Shown: positions 33,362-41,303 of the stretch, one piece after another
Numbering within the stretch: the stretch's first letter is position 1
Layout of the letters: each line of letters begins with the position of its first letter
Assembly: GCA_937884975.1 (NCBI GenBank)
Contig: CAKZZS010000073.1
Location: forward strand, 1 to 64,000
Reading direction: 5' to 3'
Length of the DNA: 64,000 nt
Source: an uncultured Clostridia bacterium
Lineage (GTDB): Bacteria; Bacillota; Clostridia; Oscillospirales; Acutalibacteraceae
Position numbers and translations under genes: made by a program
The notes under the pieces: model-generated
Told to the model about the DNA's origin: nothing
Database searches by the model: none
The model's input: only the letters and a program-made list of their open reading frames with translations

Positions 33362-34660
33362 ATGTCGAATCCAGTAACTGCAATAATAGTCGGCGCAGGT
33401 CACAGGGCGTTTATCTATGCGGATCTTGCGTTAAGACGTCCCGATTTATTAAAGATAGTCAGCGTTGCAGATCCAGATATAATAAGACAAAAAAAGGCTG
33501 CAGAGCGGTACGGCTTTTCAAAGGAGTATTGCTTTAATTCGGCTAAAGAGCTTTCCGAAAAGCCGAAATTTGCCGACGCGATAATTAACGGCACAATGGA
33601 CGAAATGCACGTTGAAACCTCCGTTCCGTTGCTTGAAAAAGGATACGATATGCTTCTTGAAAAACCGTTTGCGGTAAACGAAGAAGAAATGAAAACACTT
33701 GTTGACTGCGTAAAGAGAAACGGCAACAAGGTAATGATATGTCACGTCTTACGTTATACCCCCTTTTATTACGGCATTAAGCAGCGTGTTGCAAGCGGTG
33801 AAATCGGCGATATCATCAACATTCAGACAATGGAAAACGTCAGTTATCACCATCTTTCGACCTCATACGTCAGGGGGAAATGGGCAAACAGCAACAGATG
33901 CCACACGTCAATGCTGCTTGCAAAATGCTGTCACGATCTGGATATTATGATGTGGCTTATGGATTCGGTGAAGCCCGTAAGAGTTTCTTCCTTTGGAAGT
34001 AAATTCCAGTTTAAGAGCGAAAACGCTCCCGAAAACTCGGGTGAAAAATGCCTTGTTGACTGTCCGCTTGTCGATACCTGTAATTTCTCGGCTAAACGGC
34101 TTTATCTTGACCAACCCGACAGATGGGCGTTTTATATATGGGATAAGTTAGAGGACATTGAAAATCCGACTGATGAGGACAGAATAAATCTTTTAAAGGG
34201 CGACTCGCCTTACGGAAAATGTATTTACAAGAGCGATAACAACGTGGTTGACCACCAAAGCGTAATTATTGAATTTGAGAACGGCGCAACCGGTACTCAC
34301 AATATGGTCGGCGGCTCGGCTTCATCGCTTCGTCACATACATATCATCGGCACAAAGGGTGAAATTTACGGCAATTTTGAAGAGGGCGTCTTTTTTGTAA
34401 AGAAAATTCATCCGACAAAAACCGACGAGTGCGACACAGAAAAAATCGACCTTAATTCTTCGGGTGATATGGTCGGCGCATACGGCTCGCATGGAGGCGG
34501 TGACGAAAGGCTTGCAGAGGATTTTGTTTCGTTTATCAGGAATGAAAAACCGTCCCTCGCCTGCACCTCGATATTTGATTCTGTGGCAGGACACCTTACG
34601 GTTTATCTTGCGGATAAGTCAAGAGAAGAAAACGGAAAACCGCAGGAATTTAATTATTAA
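33362..34660 (+). CDS. Gfo/Idh/MocA-family oxidoreductase
   Basis: The ATG at 33362 (MSNPVTAIIVGAGHRAF) follows GAGGTAAAAAT. The 432-residue product has an N-terminal Rossmann domain (VGAGHRA) and the family's EKPF motif (LLEKPFAVNEEE). A C-terminal alpha/beta domain includes GRY-like and GGGDERLAEDF segments. The family oxidises or reduces sugars, inositol and related substrates with NAD(P). A Cys-containing insertion (EKCLVDCPLVDTC) is present near residue 230. The substrate cannot be inferred from neighbours. Two terminator-type hairpins follow. Confidence 0.88.
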   Translation: MSNPVTAIIVGAGHRAFIYADLALRRPDLLKIVSVADPDIIRQKKAAERYGFSKEYCFNSAKELSEKPKFADAIINGTMDEMHVETSVPLLEKGYDMLLEKPFAVNEEEMKTLVDCVKRNGNKVMICHVLRYTPFYYGIKQRVASGEIGDIINIQTMENVSYHHLSTSYVRGKWANSNRCHTSMLLAKCCHDLDIMMWLMDSVKPVRVSSFGSKFQFKSENAPENSGEKCLVDCPLVDTCNFSAKRLYLDQPDRWAFYIWDKLEDIENPTDEDRINLLKGDSPYGKCIYKSDNNVVDHQSVIIEFENGATGTHNMVGGSASSLRHIHIIGTKGEIYGNFEEGVFFVKKIHPTKTDECDTEKIDLNSSGDMVGAYGSHGGGDERLAEDFVSFIRNEKPSLACTSIFDSVAGHLTVYLADKSREENGKPQEFNY

Positions 34661-34665
34661 AGTCA

Positions 34666-34695
34666 AAAAGCACAGTGAAAATTCACTGTGCTTTT
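34666..34695 (+). terminator. Terminator after the oxidoreductase gene
   Basis: GCACAGTGAA and TTCACTGTGC form a perfect stem with a two-base loop, flanked by AAAA and TTTT, six bases after the stop codon. Confidence 0.85.
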
Positions 34696-34699
34696 AAAT

Positions 34700-34723
34700 T
34701 TCCACTTTTAGTGGAATTTTTTT
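34700..34723 (+). terminator. Second small terminator
   Basis: TTCCAC and GTGGAA form a six-base stem with a five-base loop, followed by seven T residues. It backs up the preceding terminator before the next promoter. Confidence 0.7.
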
Positions 34724-34735
34724 AGTGTGTTTGCG

Positions 34736-34764
34736 TTGAAAGGAATAAACAGATTTGATATTAT
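34736..34764 (+). promoter_or_regulatory. Promoter of the membrane-bound XRE regulator
   Basis: TTGAAA, 17 bases, TATTAT. It lies 17 bases before the ATG at 34782, leaving a very short leader with GAGGTGAG as ribosome-binding site. Confidence 0.6.
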
Positions 34765-34781
34765 AAAATCGAGGTGAGACT

Positions 34782-36101
34782 ATGGACAAATACAAATTCG
34801 GTAATCGCCTTTACGAATTGAGAAAAGCAAATAATATCACACAGGAAAAGCTCGGCAAAATGCTCGGAGTAAGTAATAAAGCCATTTCAAAATGGGAAAA
34901 CGGCGAGTCATATCCCCGTTTGCCTATGCTCGATAAAATTGCAGAATGCTTTAATATGAGCGTTGAGGAATTGCTTGAATCTAAAGACAATGCAAAAGAC
35001 GAAAAAGAAGCGTCAAAAGAAATCAACGATTCTATACCTGACGAAATTATGCGTTTGCCGAAATTTACCATTAGATTTCTAATGGGTTTAGGATGGGTTC
35101 AGGTTGATGCACAGGATTTTTTGAATACAATAATAACCGATTGCGGTATTTCAAATAGGGAAATAGCAAATATTCTGGATGTAAGTGAAAAGAAAATAGG
35201 TCTATGGGAAAACGGTATCAAAAAACCTTCTCCGAGAGAAAGCCTAAGAATCACGGCGCTATATCATAACAACTGCGAGGACAGTGAGAAAATAAACGCT
35301 TATTCCGACTTTGCAAAACGTTATAAACTTCCATTCAGGGGATTATCGTTCTTTTTGGTGTATGCACTTGTAATGATGTTGTTTATTCTTTATCCCCTTC
35401 TTGTTGTCGGAGAAACAGCCATAAGCGTCTATTTTTCAAGCCGCATACCTGTATTCAGCTTAAAAAACCTGTTTTCACTTGCTTTGCCTATTGCTATATT
35501 TGTCTTTATATCTGCTTTAATCTTAAAAAGCGCAAGATTAAACAGACCTAATATTACAAAAGCAATAAAGAATATTGCTGTTTTTCAGGCATTCTATTTT
35601 GCGTATTTGCTTATTATGGCATCTATACTCAAGGTTGAAGTAGGCTTTATCATCAGCATAATTGTTTATTATGCTTCTACCGTGGCAATCGAAAAGTTGA
35701 TAAAACTAAATGATTATAAGAACCGCAAGGGCTTTATTTGTTTGATACCGTCATATATTCTTGTAATTGCTTTTTTAGTTTATATTTTTTGGTTTGTTGA
35801 ATGGGACTCACCCGTCCCGGAAACATATTCATTAGCTATCAAAGAATTTTCCGCTATGGATATCATATTAGCAATATGTATGTTCAGTATAATATCGGAT
35901 TTGAGAATAATATTGACAGAAATAAATGCATTTGCCGTTAAGTTGAAAGCGTTATTCCCGCATTCGGAAAAAGAATATATTCCTATCACAAAAAAAGATA
36001 TTACACTTGTTATAATAGGAATTACACTTACAATTGTCTATGCGGTATTAGTTGAATTATTCAGACGGGATTTTTTAGAATTGTTTTTTCTTATACCGTA
36101 A
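34782..36101 (+). CDS. Membrane-bound XRE-family regulator with two helix-turn-helix segments
   Basis: The 439-residue product starts with a clear XRE helix-turn-helix (residues 7-62: LYELRKANNITQEKLGKMLG, SNKAISKWENG). A second helix-turn-helix-like segment (about 115-160: SNREIANILDVSEKKIGLWE) follows. The rest is six to seven membrane helices (about 190-435). DNA binding at the cytoplasmic face of a membrane protein suggests a one-component sensor of envelope state or a small molecule. No ligand domain is seen. It is flanked by terminators and is monocistronic. Confidence 0.8.
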   Translation: MDKYKFGNRLYELRKANNITQEKLGKMLGVSNKAISKWENGESYPRLPMLDKIAECFNMSVEELLESKDNAKDEKEASKEINDSIPDEIMRLPKFTIRFLMGLGWVQVDAQDFLNTIITDCGISNREIANILDVSEKKIGLWENGIKKPSPRESLRITALYHNNCEDSEKINAYSDFAKRYKLPFRGLSFFLVYALVMMLFILYPLLVVGETAISVYFSSRIPVFSLKNLFSLALPIAIFVFISALILKSARLNRPNITKAIKNIAVFQAFYFAYLLIMASILKVEVGFIISIIVYYASTVAIEKLIKLNDYKNRKGFICLIPSYILVIAFLVYIFWFVEWDSPVPETYSLAIKEFSAMDIILAICMFSIISDLRIILTEINAFAVKLKALFPHSEKEYIPITKKDITLVIIGITLTIVYAVLVELFRRDFLELFFLIP

Positions 36102-36107
36102 ATTTAA

Positions 36108-36175
36108 TAAGGGCGACCGTCGGTCGCCCTTATAAAGGACAGCGCTGTCGGGAAACCGACAACGCTGTTTTATTT
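36108..36175. terminator. Two hairpins between convergent genes
   Basis: AAGGGCGACC/GGTCGCCCTT (36108-36130) and ACAGCG..TGTCGG/CCGACA.CGCTGT (36138-36167), the second followed by TTTTATTTTT. They separate the XRE regulator from the HerA-like ATPase gene, which reads toward it. Confidence 0.85.
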
Positions 36176-36177
36176 TT

Positions 36178-37755
36178 CTATCTCTTCGTTGTTCCGAAAA
36201 TACCTCTAATAATCTGTTTACCGATTTCTCTGCCAATTGTATTTGCTGCGGAATTCATTGTCTTTGTCATAACGGAGCTTGAACGCTTTGTTGAGGTCTT
36301 TTTCTTTGCCTTTTCACGAAGCGCCTCGCGCTCTTTTTCAAGCTTTTCCTTTTCTTTTTCAAGCTTTGCGCGCTGTTTATCAAGTTCTGTTTCGTACTTC
36401 TGATTTTCTACTTCTTTCTTTTCTTCTTCGAATTTTGCCGCTTCCTCCTGCTGCTGTACTTCAGCCTGTTCATACTGCGCCGCAAGCATTTCGTATGCGC
36501 TCTCTCTGTCAACAGTCTCAGAGTATTTATCACGAAGATTACTTGTAAAAATAGTCTGCTGAATCATCTGCGGTTCGACAGCTGCCATTGAGCTTCTCGG
36601 CGGCAGGATACCTGCCTTTTCAACAATTGAGGGAACGCCCTTTTCATCAAGGACGGATACAAGAGCCTCGCCTGTTGCAAGCTCCTGCAAGGTTCTTTCT
36701 GTGTCAAAATTCGGATTAGCCCTGAATGAACGCGCCGCATAACGCAGAGCCGTTTGCTCATTCGGAGTATACGCTCTTAATGCGTGCTGAACTCGGTTAC
36801 CTATCTGGCTTAAAACCGTTTCGGGAATATCCGAAGGATTTTGAGAAATAAACCAAACCGAAACGCCCTTTGAACGGATAAGACGAACAACCTGCTCAAC
36901 CTTTTCAATTAAAGCCTTCGGCGCGTCGTTAAAGAGAAGATGAGCTTCATCAAAGAAAAATGCGATTTTCGGCTTTTCAAGGTCACCGGCTTCCGGGAGC
37001 ATCTCATAAAGCTCGCTTAACATCCAGAGAAGGAAAGTACTGTATAAAAGCGGATGCTGGAAAAGCTCGGAGCATTCAAGAATGTTCATATATCCCCTGC
37101 CGTCCGAGTCCCATTCGAACCAGTCCGTAAGGTCAAGCGCAGGCTCGCCGAAAAAGATATTTCCGCCCTCGTCCTCAAGGGTTAAAAGCGCGCGCTGAAT
37201 TGCGCCTATTGACTGCGCGGCAATATTACCGTATTTGAGCTTGTAATCGTTTGCATTGTCGCCCACAAACTGAACCATTGAGCGCAAATCCTTAAGGTCA
37301 AGAAGCAGCATTCCGTTATCGTCCGCAATTCTGAAAACAATTCTCAAAACTCCGCTCTGGACGTCGGAAAGACCGAGAAGTCTTGAAAGAAGCTCGGGTC
37401 CCATATCGGAAATAGTAGTTCTTACGGGATGACCGTTCTTTGCGTAGACGTCAAAAAATCTTACGGGATATGAGGTATAATTGAAATTCTCAATTTTCAT
37501 ATTTTCAATTGAGCGAAGAATGTGCTTGTTATCACATCCGGGGACGCACATTCCCGTTAAATCTCCCTTTATATCCGCAATAAAGGTCGGTACTCCAAGG
37601 TCGGAAAACGACTCGGCAATTACCTTTAAGGTTACCGTTTTACCCGTACCCGTAGCGCCTGCAATAAGTCCGTGACGGTTACACATCGACGGTTCAAGGT
37701 AAACTCTGTCCTCACCCGTTGCAAGCCAGATTTTTCCGTTATCGTTCATATACAT
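36178..37755 (-). CDS. HerA-like ATPase, DUF853 family
   Basis: The 525-residue product has a Walker A motif (GATGTGKTVTLK, about residues 33-44), a Walker B region (KIAFFFDEAHLLF) and a sensor-like WFISQNPSDIPE. This is typical of DUF853/YjgR proteins related to the HerA-FtsK superfamily. The C-terminal ~90 residues are a highly charged coiled coil. The role of the family is unclear; nucleic-acid translocation is possible. No HerA-associated NurA nuclease lies nearby. The ribosome-binding site is weak (GGGGTTTGAGTT), and an ATG two codons downstream is an equally good start. Confidence 0.85.
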   Translation of the reverse strand: MYMNDNGKIWLATGEDRVYLEPSMCNRHGLIAGATGTGKTVTLKVIAESFSDLGVPTFIADIKGDLTGMCVPGCDNKHILRSIENMKIENFNYTSYPVRFFDVYAKNGHPVRTTISDMGPELLSRLLGLSDVQSGVLRIVFRIADDNGMLLLDLKDLRSMVQFVGDNANDYKLKYGNIAAQSIGAIQRALLTLEDEGGNIFFGEPALDLTDWFEWDSDGRGYMNILECSELFQHPLLYSTFLLWMLSELYEMLPEAGDLEKPKIAFFFDEAHLLFNDAPKALIEKVEQVVRLIRSKGVSVWFISQNPSDIPETVLSQIGNRVQHALRAYTPNEQTALRYAARSFRANPNFDTERTLQELATGEALVSVLDEKGVPSIVEKAGILPPRSSMAAVEPQMIQQTIFTSNLRDKYSETVDRESAYEMLAAQYEQAEVQQQEEAAKFEEEKKEVENQKYETELDKQRAKLEKEKEKLEKEREALREKAKKKTSTKRSSSVMTKTMNSAANTIGREIGKQIIRGIFGTTKR

Positions 37756-37786
37756 AACTCAAACCCCATTCATTTCAGATTATTTT

Positions 37787-38548
37787 TTATTTTACCATAT
37801 CGTAAAGCTGTTTGCAATACTCGAAAACCCTGCCGATAGGCTCGTTTATTTCAAGGTCGTTTTCTTTATCAAGATTAAAATAAAGGTGCTCTTTATTGAT
37901 AATTACTATATGCTTCCCCTTAAAATACCGTACAAAGGAAGCCGCAGGATAAACCGTCAAAGATGTTCCGCCGATAATAAGCATATCCGCCTTTGAAATG
38001 GCGTCAACAGCGCCCTCTACGTCGCCGTAAGGCAACTGCTCCTCATAAAGAGTAACATCACAGCGCACCACGCCTCCGCACTCACAGTGCGGCACCTTTT
38101 CGTCACTTTCGTAAATATAATCCGCAGGATAAATCTTTCCGCATTTCATACAGTAGTTACGGGTGGTTGTTCCGTGAATTTCAAAAACGGTTTTACTGCC
38201 TGCCTTTTGATGAAGTCCGTCTATATTCTGGGTAACAACAGCCTTAAGCTTACCCATTTTTTCAAGCTCGGCAAGAAAATAATGCGCAGCATTAGGCTCA
38301 ACATTTCTTGCGTCCATTTTCTGACGGTAAAACTCAAAAAATACCTCCGGCTCATTAACAAGACAGCTATGGCTTAAAAGATATTCAGGCTGATAAGAGT
38401 CAAAGCGTATGTCGTGCTGATTATAAAGACCGTCCTTACTTCTAAAATCAGGCACTCCGCTTTCGGTTGATACTCCTGCGCCTCCGAAGAAAACTATATA
38501 CTCGCTTTCGTCAATGAACTCTTTGAGCTTTAAAATATTTTCATCCAT
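37787..38548 (-). CDS. cobB: NAD-dependent protein deacylase, sirtuin family
   Basis: The 253-residue product has the sirtuin motifs GGAGVSTESGVPDFRS, TQNIDGLHQKAG and the catalytic His in IHGTT. It has two zinc-binding Cys pairs (CMKCGK and CECGG) and GTSLTVYPAASF. It removes acyl groups from lysine using NAD and releases nicotinamide. It is a single gene divergent from the TPR gene and 31 bases upstream of the ATPase gene on the same strand. A short leader with GGGAAG precedes the ATG. Confidence 0.93.
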   Translation of the reverse strand: MDENILKLKEFIDESEYIVFFGGAGVSTESGVPDFRSKDGLYNQHDIRFDSYQPEYLLSHSCLVNEPEVFFEFYRQKMDARNVEPNAAHYFLAELEKMGKLKAVVTQNIDGLHQKAGSKTVFEIHGTTTRNYCMKCGKIYPADYIYESDEKVPHCECGGVVRCDVTLYEEQLPYGDVEGAVDAISKADMLIIGGTSLTVYPAASFVRYFKGKHIVIINKEHLYFNLDKENDLEINEPIGRVFEYCKQLYDMVK

Positions 38549-38590
38549 ATTATCACTTCCCTTTTTAAGTATAACACAAAAAGTAAAATA

Positions 38591-38619
38591 TTGACATAGT
38601 TATTTCTTTGAGTTATGAT
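38591..38619 (+). promoter_or_regulatory. Promoter of the TPR/DUF4037/nrdG-like cluster
   Basis: TTGACA, 17 bases, TATGAT. It is about 70 bases before the TPR gene start and the only strong sigma-A-like site in the divergent interval on this strand. Confidence 0.7.
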
Positions 38620-38688
38620 ATATTTTGTACGCAACCGATAGTATATTCAAAAATACACTATACAATATATAATGTAACGGAGAAGAAA

Positions 38689-39531
38689 ATGAGTAACGAA
38701 AAAGGATACCTTACACCCGAAGATTACGCAGAGCCGAGATGCCTTTTATGCGACGAGCCGTACGGAGTTATGAAAGAGATAAAGCCCGTACCGCAGCAGA
38801 GAATTATTCAGAAAATGAACGACTATATGAGCCGCAGAGATTATCAGGGCGCCGAAAGGCATTTGAAATACTGGCTTGAGGAGGCAAAGCTCGGTCACGA
38901 TAAGGGCGGAGAGCTTCTCATTCAAAATGAGCTTGTCGGTCATTACCGCAAAACGGGTAAAAAGGAAAACGCATTTCAAAGCATTAACGAAGCCTTAAGA
39001 CTTCTAAAGGAGCTTGATTTTGAGAATAACGTCAGCGCAGGGACAACCTATGTAAACTGCGCTACGGCATATAACGCCTTCGGCGAGAACGAAAAATCGC
39101 TTGAGTTGTTTAAAATGGCAAAGGGAGTATATGAAAGCCATGATAACACGTCGCCCGATTTACTCGGCGGACTGTATAACAATATGGCGCTTACAAACGT
39201 TGCTCTCGGAAACTACGAAGAAGCTCTTACGCTTTATGATAAGGCGCTGAAGGTGATGGAAAACGTTGAAAACGGCGTGCTCGAACAGGCTATTACATTT
39301 TTAAACATGGCGGATTTGCTTGAAGCAAGAGACGGACTTGAAAAAGCGGAAAGCACAATTTTTGAATATCTTGATAAGGCATACGAATTATTAAATGATA
39401 AAGACGTAAAGCGTGACGGATATTATGCCTTTGTGTGTGAAAAGTGCGCGCCGTCATTTTCTTACTACGGTTATTTCCTTGCTTCAAAAGAACTGACTCA
39501 AAGGGCGGAGAGTATTTATGAAAGGGATTGA
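38689..39531 (+). CDS. Tetratricopeptide-repeat protein
   Basis: The ATG at 38689 follows ACGGAG; an upstream in-frame ATG lies in the promoter. The 280-residue product begins with a Cys-pair segment (PRCLLCDEPYGV). It continues with helical repeats of TPR type, for example GLYNNMALTNVALGNYEEAL and AITFLNMADLLEARDGLEKA. TPR arrays mediate protein-protein contacts. It overlaps the DUF4037 gene by 14 bases, and the two are likely to act together. The specific partner is unknown. Confidence 0.82.
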   Translation: MSNEKGYLTPEDYAEPRCLLCDEPYGVMKEIKPVPQQRIIQKMNDYMSRRDYQGAERHLKYWLEEAKLGHDKGGELLIQNELVGHYRKTGKKENAFQSINEALRLLKELDFENNVSAGTTYVNCATAYNAFGENEKSLELFKMAKGVYESHDNTSPDLLGGLYNNMALTNVALGNYEEALTLYDKALKVMENVENGVLEQAITFLNMADLLEARDGLEKAESTIFEYLDKAYELLNDKDVKRDGYYAFVCEKCAPSFSYYGYFLASKELTQRAESIYERD

Positions 39532-40459
39532 AATAGCAAAGGCATTTTTCGAAGAATACGGAAAACCGATGCTTGAAAACGATTTTGGGCATCTTCTCCC
39601 CTTTCTTGCGGCAGGTCTTTTCGGCAGCGGGTCGGAATGCTTTGGGTTTGACGATGAAATATCACGCGACCACGATTTTGAACCGGGCTTTTGCATTTTT
39701 CTTCCCGACGAGGGCATTGTTGACAGGAAAGACGCCTTCGCGCTCGAAAGAGCGTATGCAAAATTGCCCAAGGAATTTATGGGACTTAAAAGGAATATGC
39801 TTTCCCCTGTCGGCGGAACAAGGCACGGAGTAAAACGAATTGACGAATTTTTTATTGAAAAAATCGGCTCGGCTGACGGAAACCTCGGTATTAACGAATG
39901 GTTTACCGTTCCCGAATTCGCTTTTGCAGAAGCTACAAACGGAGAAATATTTTTTGATAATTTCGGTCTTGTGACTAAAATCCGTGAAAAAATAAAAGAA
40001 TATCCCGAAGATATAATGAAGAAGAAGCTCGCAGGAAACCTGCTTCTTATGGCGCAAAGCGGTCAATATAATTATAAAAGATGTATTGACCACGGCGAGC
40101 AGGCTGCCGCTCAACTTGCGGTATTTGAATTTGTCAAAAGCGCAAGCGAGGTCATTTTCTTACTTAACGGGAAATATCAACCATATTATAAATGGACCTT
40201 CAGAGCCTTAAGAGAGCTTGACAAGCTTTCACTCGAAGCGGAAATTATGGAGTATCTGCTCACAACCGATAATGAAAATGCGACTGCAGAAGAAAAATAC
40301 TATGCAATTGAGGGAATAGCGGCGGATATTATTGACGTTCTTATTGACAGAAAACTTACAAAAGCTAATTGCGGCGACCTTGAAAAGCATGCATATTCGG
40401 TAAATGATTCGATTTCTGACGGCGATATAAGAAACCTTAATATTTTTGCGGCTGTTTAG
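39518..40459 (+). CDS. DUF4037 family protein
   Basis: The 313-residue product resembles DUF4037 proteins, which carry a nucleotidyltransferase-like N-terminal half. The GSGSECFGFDDEISRDHDF segment is characteristic, with Gly-Ser and Asp-His-Asp residues where a metal-binding nucleotidyltransferase site would be. It overlaps the TPR gene and ends ten bases before the NrdG-like gene. No biochemical role is established to my knowledge. Confidence 0.75.
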   Translation: MKGIEIAKAFFEEYGKPMLENDFGHLLPFLAAGLFGSGSECFGFDDEISRDHDFEPGFCIFLPDEGIVDRKDAFALERAYAKLPKEFMGLKRNMLSPVGGTRHGVKRIDEFFIEKIGSADGNLGINEWFTVPEFAFAEATNGEIFFDNFGLVTKIREKIKEYPEDIMKKKLAGNLLLMAQSGQYNYKRCIDHGEQAAAQLAVFEFVKSASEVIFLLNGKYQPYYKWTFRALRELDKLSLEAEIMEYLLTTDNENATAEEKYYAIEGIAADIIDVLIDRKLTKANCGDLEKHAYSVNDSISDGDIRNLNIFAAV

Positions 40460-40469
40460 GAGATAAAAA

Positions 40470-41162
40470 ATGAAATTACACGGATTACAGAAAATGACAT
40501 TACTTGACTTTCCCGGTCACGTCGCCTGCACGGTATTCCTCGGCGGCTGCGATTTTCGCTGTCCGTTCTGTCATAACTTTGAGCTCATAGACGGAACCGC
40601 GCAGCCGATAATGGACGACACGGAGCTGTTTTCGTTCCTTGAAAGCAGAAAGGGACTTATTGACGGGGTTGCAATAACCGGCGGTGAGCCGTGCCTTCAC
40701 AAGGAACTTCCTTCTCTTATAAGAAAAATAAGAGAAATCGGCTATCCGGTAAAGTTGGACACTAACGGACACCATCCAGAAATGCTTAAAAGCATTCTTG
40801 ACGAGGGTCTCGTGGAATACGTCGCTATGGATATTAAAAACAGCGAGGAAAAATATTTTATCACCTGCGGAACAGATAAAATCGATATGAAAAAAATTAA
40901 GGAGAGCATCAGCCTTCTTATAAATTCGGGAATTGAATATGAGTTTCGAACTACCGTTATAAAGGAGTTCCACGAAAAGGAAGATTTTGTTAAAATCTGC
41001 GAAATAATTAAGGGCGCAAAAAGGTATTTCCTTCAGCGTTTTACGGACAGAGACTCCGTTCCATACGGCAATTTAAGCGCCCCCTCCTTTGACGAAATGA
41101 GGGAATTTGCCGATATTTCAAGACAATTCATCCCGAATACGTTTCTTCGCGGAGTTGAATGA
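40470..41162 (+). CDS. nrdG: Anaerobic ribonucleotide reductase activating protein (radical SAM)
   Basis: The 230-residue product has the radical-SAM cluster CDFRCPFCHN (CxxxCxxC), then GVAITGGEPCLHKELPSLIR. Its length and pattern fit the NrdG-like activase group (TIGR02495) that generates the glycyl radical on NrdD. It lies 141 bases upstream of nrdD on the same strand, but nrdD has its own NrdR-controlled promoter between them. AGGAG precedes the ATG. Confidence 0.88.
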   Translation: MKLHGLQKMTLLDFPGHVACTVFLGGCDFRCPFCHNFELIDGTAQPIMDDTELFSFLESRKGLIDGVAITGGEPCLHKELPSLIRKIREIGYPVKLDTNGHHPEMLKSILDEGLVEYVAMDIKNSEEKYFITCGTDKIDMKKIKESISLLINSGIEYEFRTTVIKEFHEKEDFVKICEIIKGAKRYFLQRFTDRDSVPYGNLSAPSFDEMREFADISRQFIPNTFLRGVE

Positions 41163-41167
41163 AAACA

Positions 41168-41235
41168 ACAATATATTGTGTATTTAAAAATTTTTAACGG
41201 AATATATTGACAAATTCCTCTCTAAGTGTTAGAAT
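41168..41235 (+). promoter_or_regulatory. NrdR box pair and promoter of nrdD
   Basis: Two NrdR-type boxes, ACAATATATTGT (41168-41179) and GGAATATATTGACA (from about 41199), share an AATATATTG core and are 31 bases apart, three helical turns, the usual NrdR spacing. The second overlaps the -35 (TTGACA, 41207-41212), with TAGAAT 17 bases on (41230-41235). NrdR with ATP/dATP bound should repress. Confidence 0.85.
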
Positions 41236-41303
41236 GCTTTTTGCAGCGTCAAACAGTGCGTGATTTGACGAAAAAACATTTTTAACATTTAGGGAGAAAT
41301 TTT

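Noticed and set aside
36178..37755. Possible conjugation ATPase of an integrative element
   Set aside because: The motifs fit DUF853/HerA-like proteins, and no relaxase, type IV secretion or mating genes are nearby.
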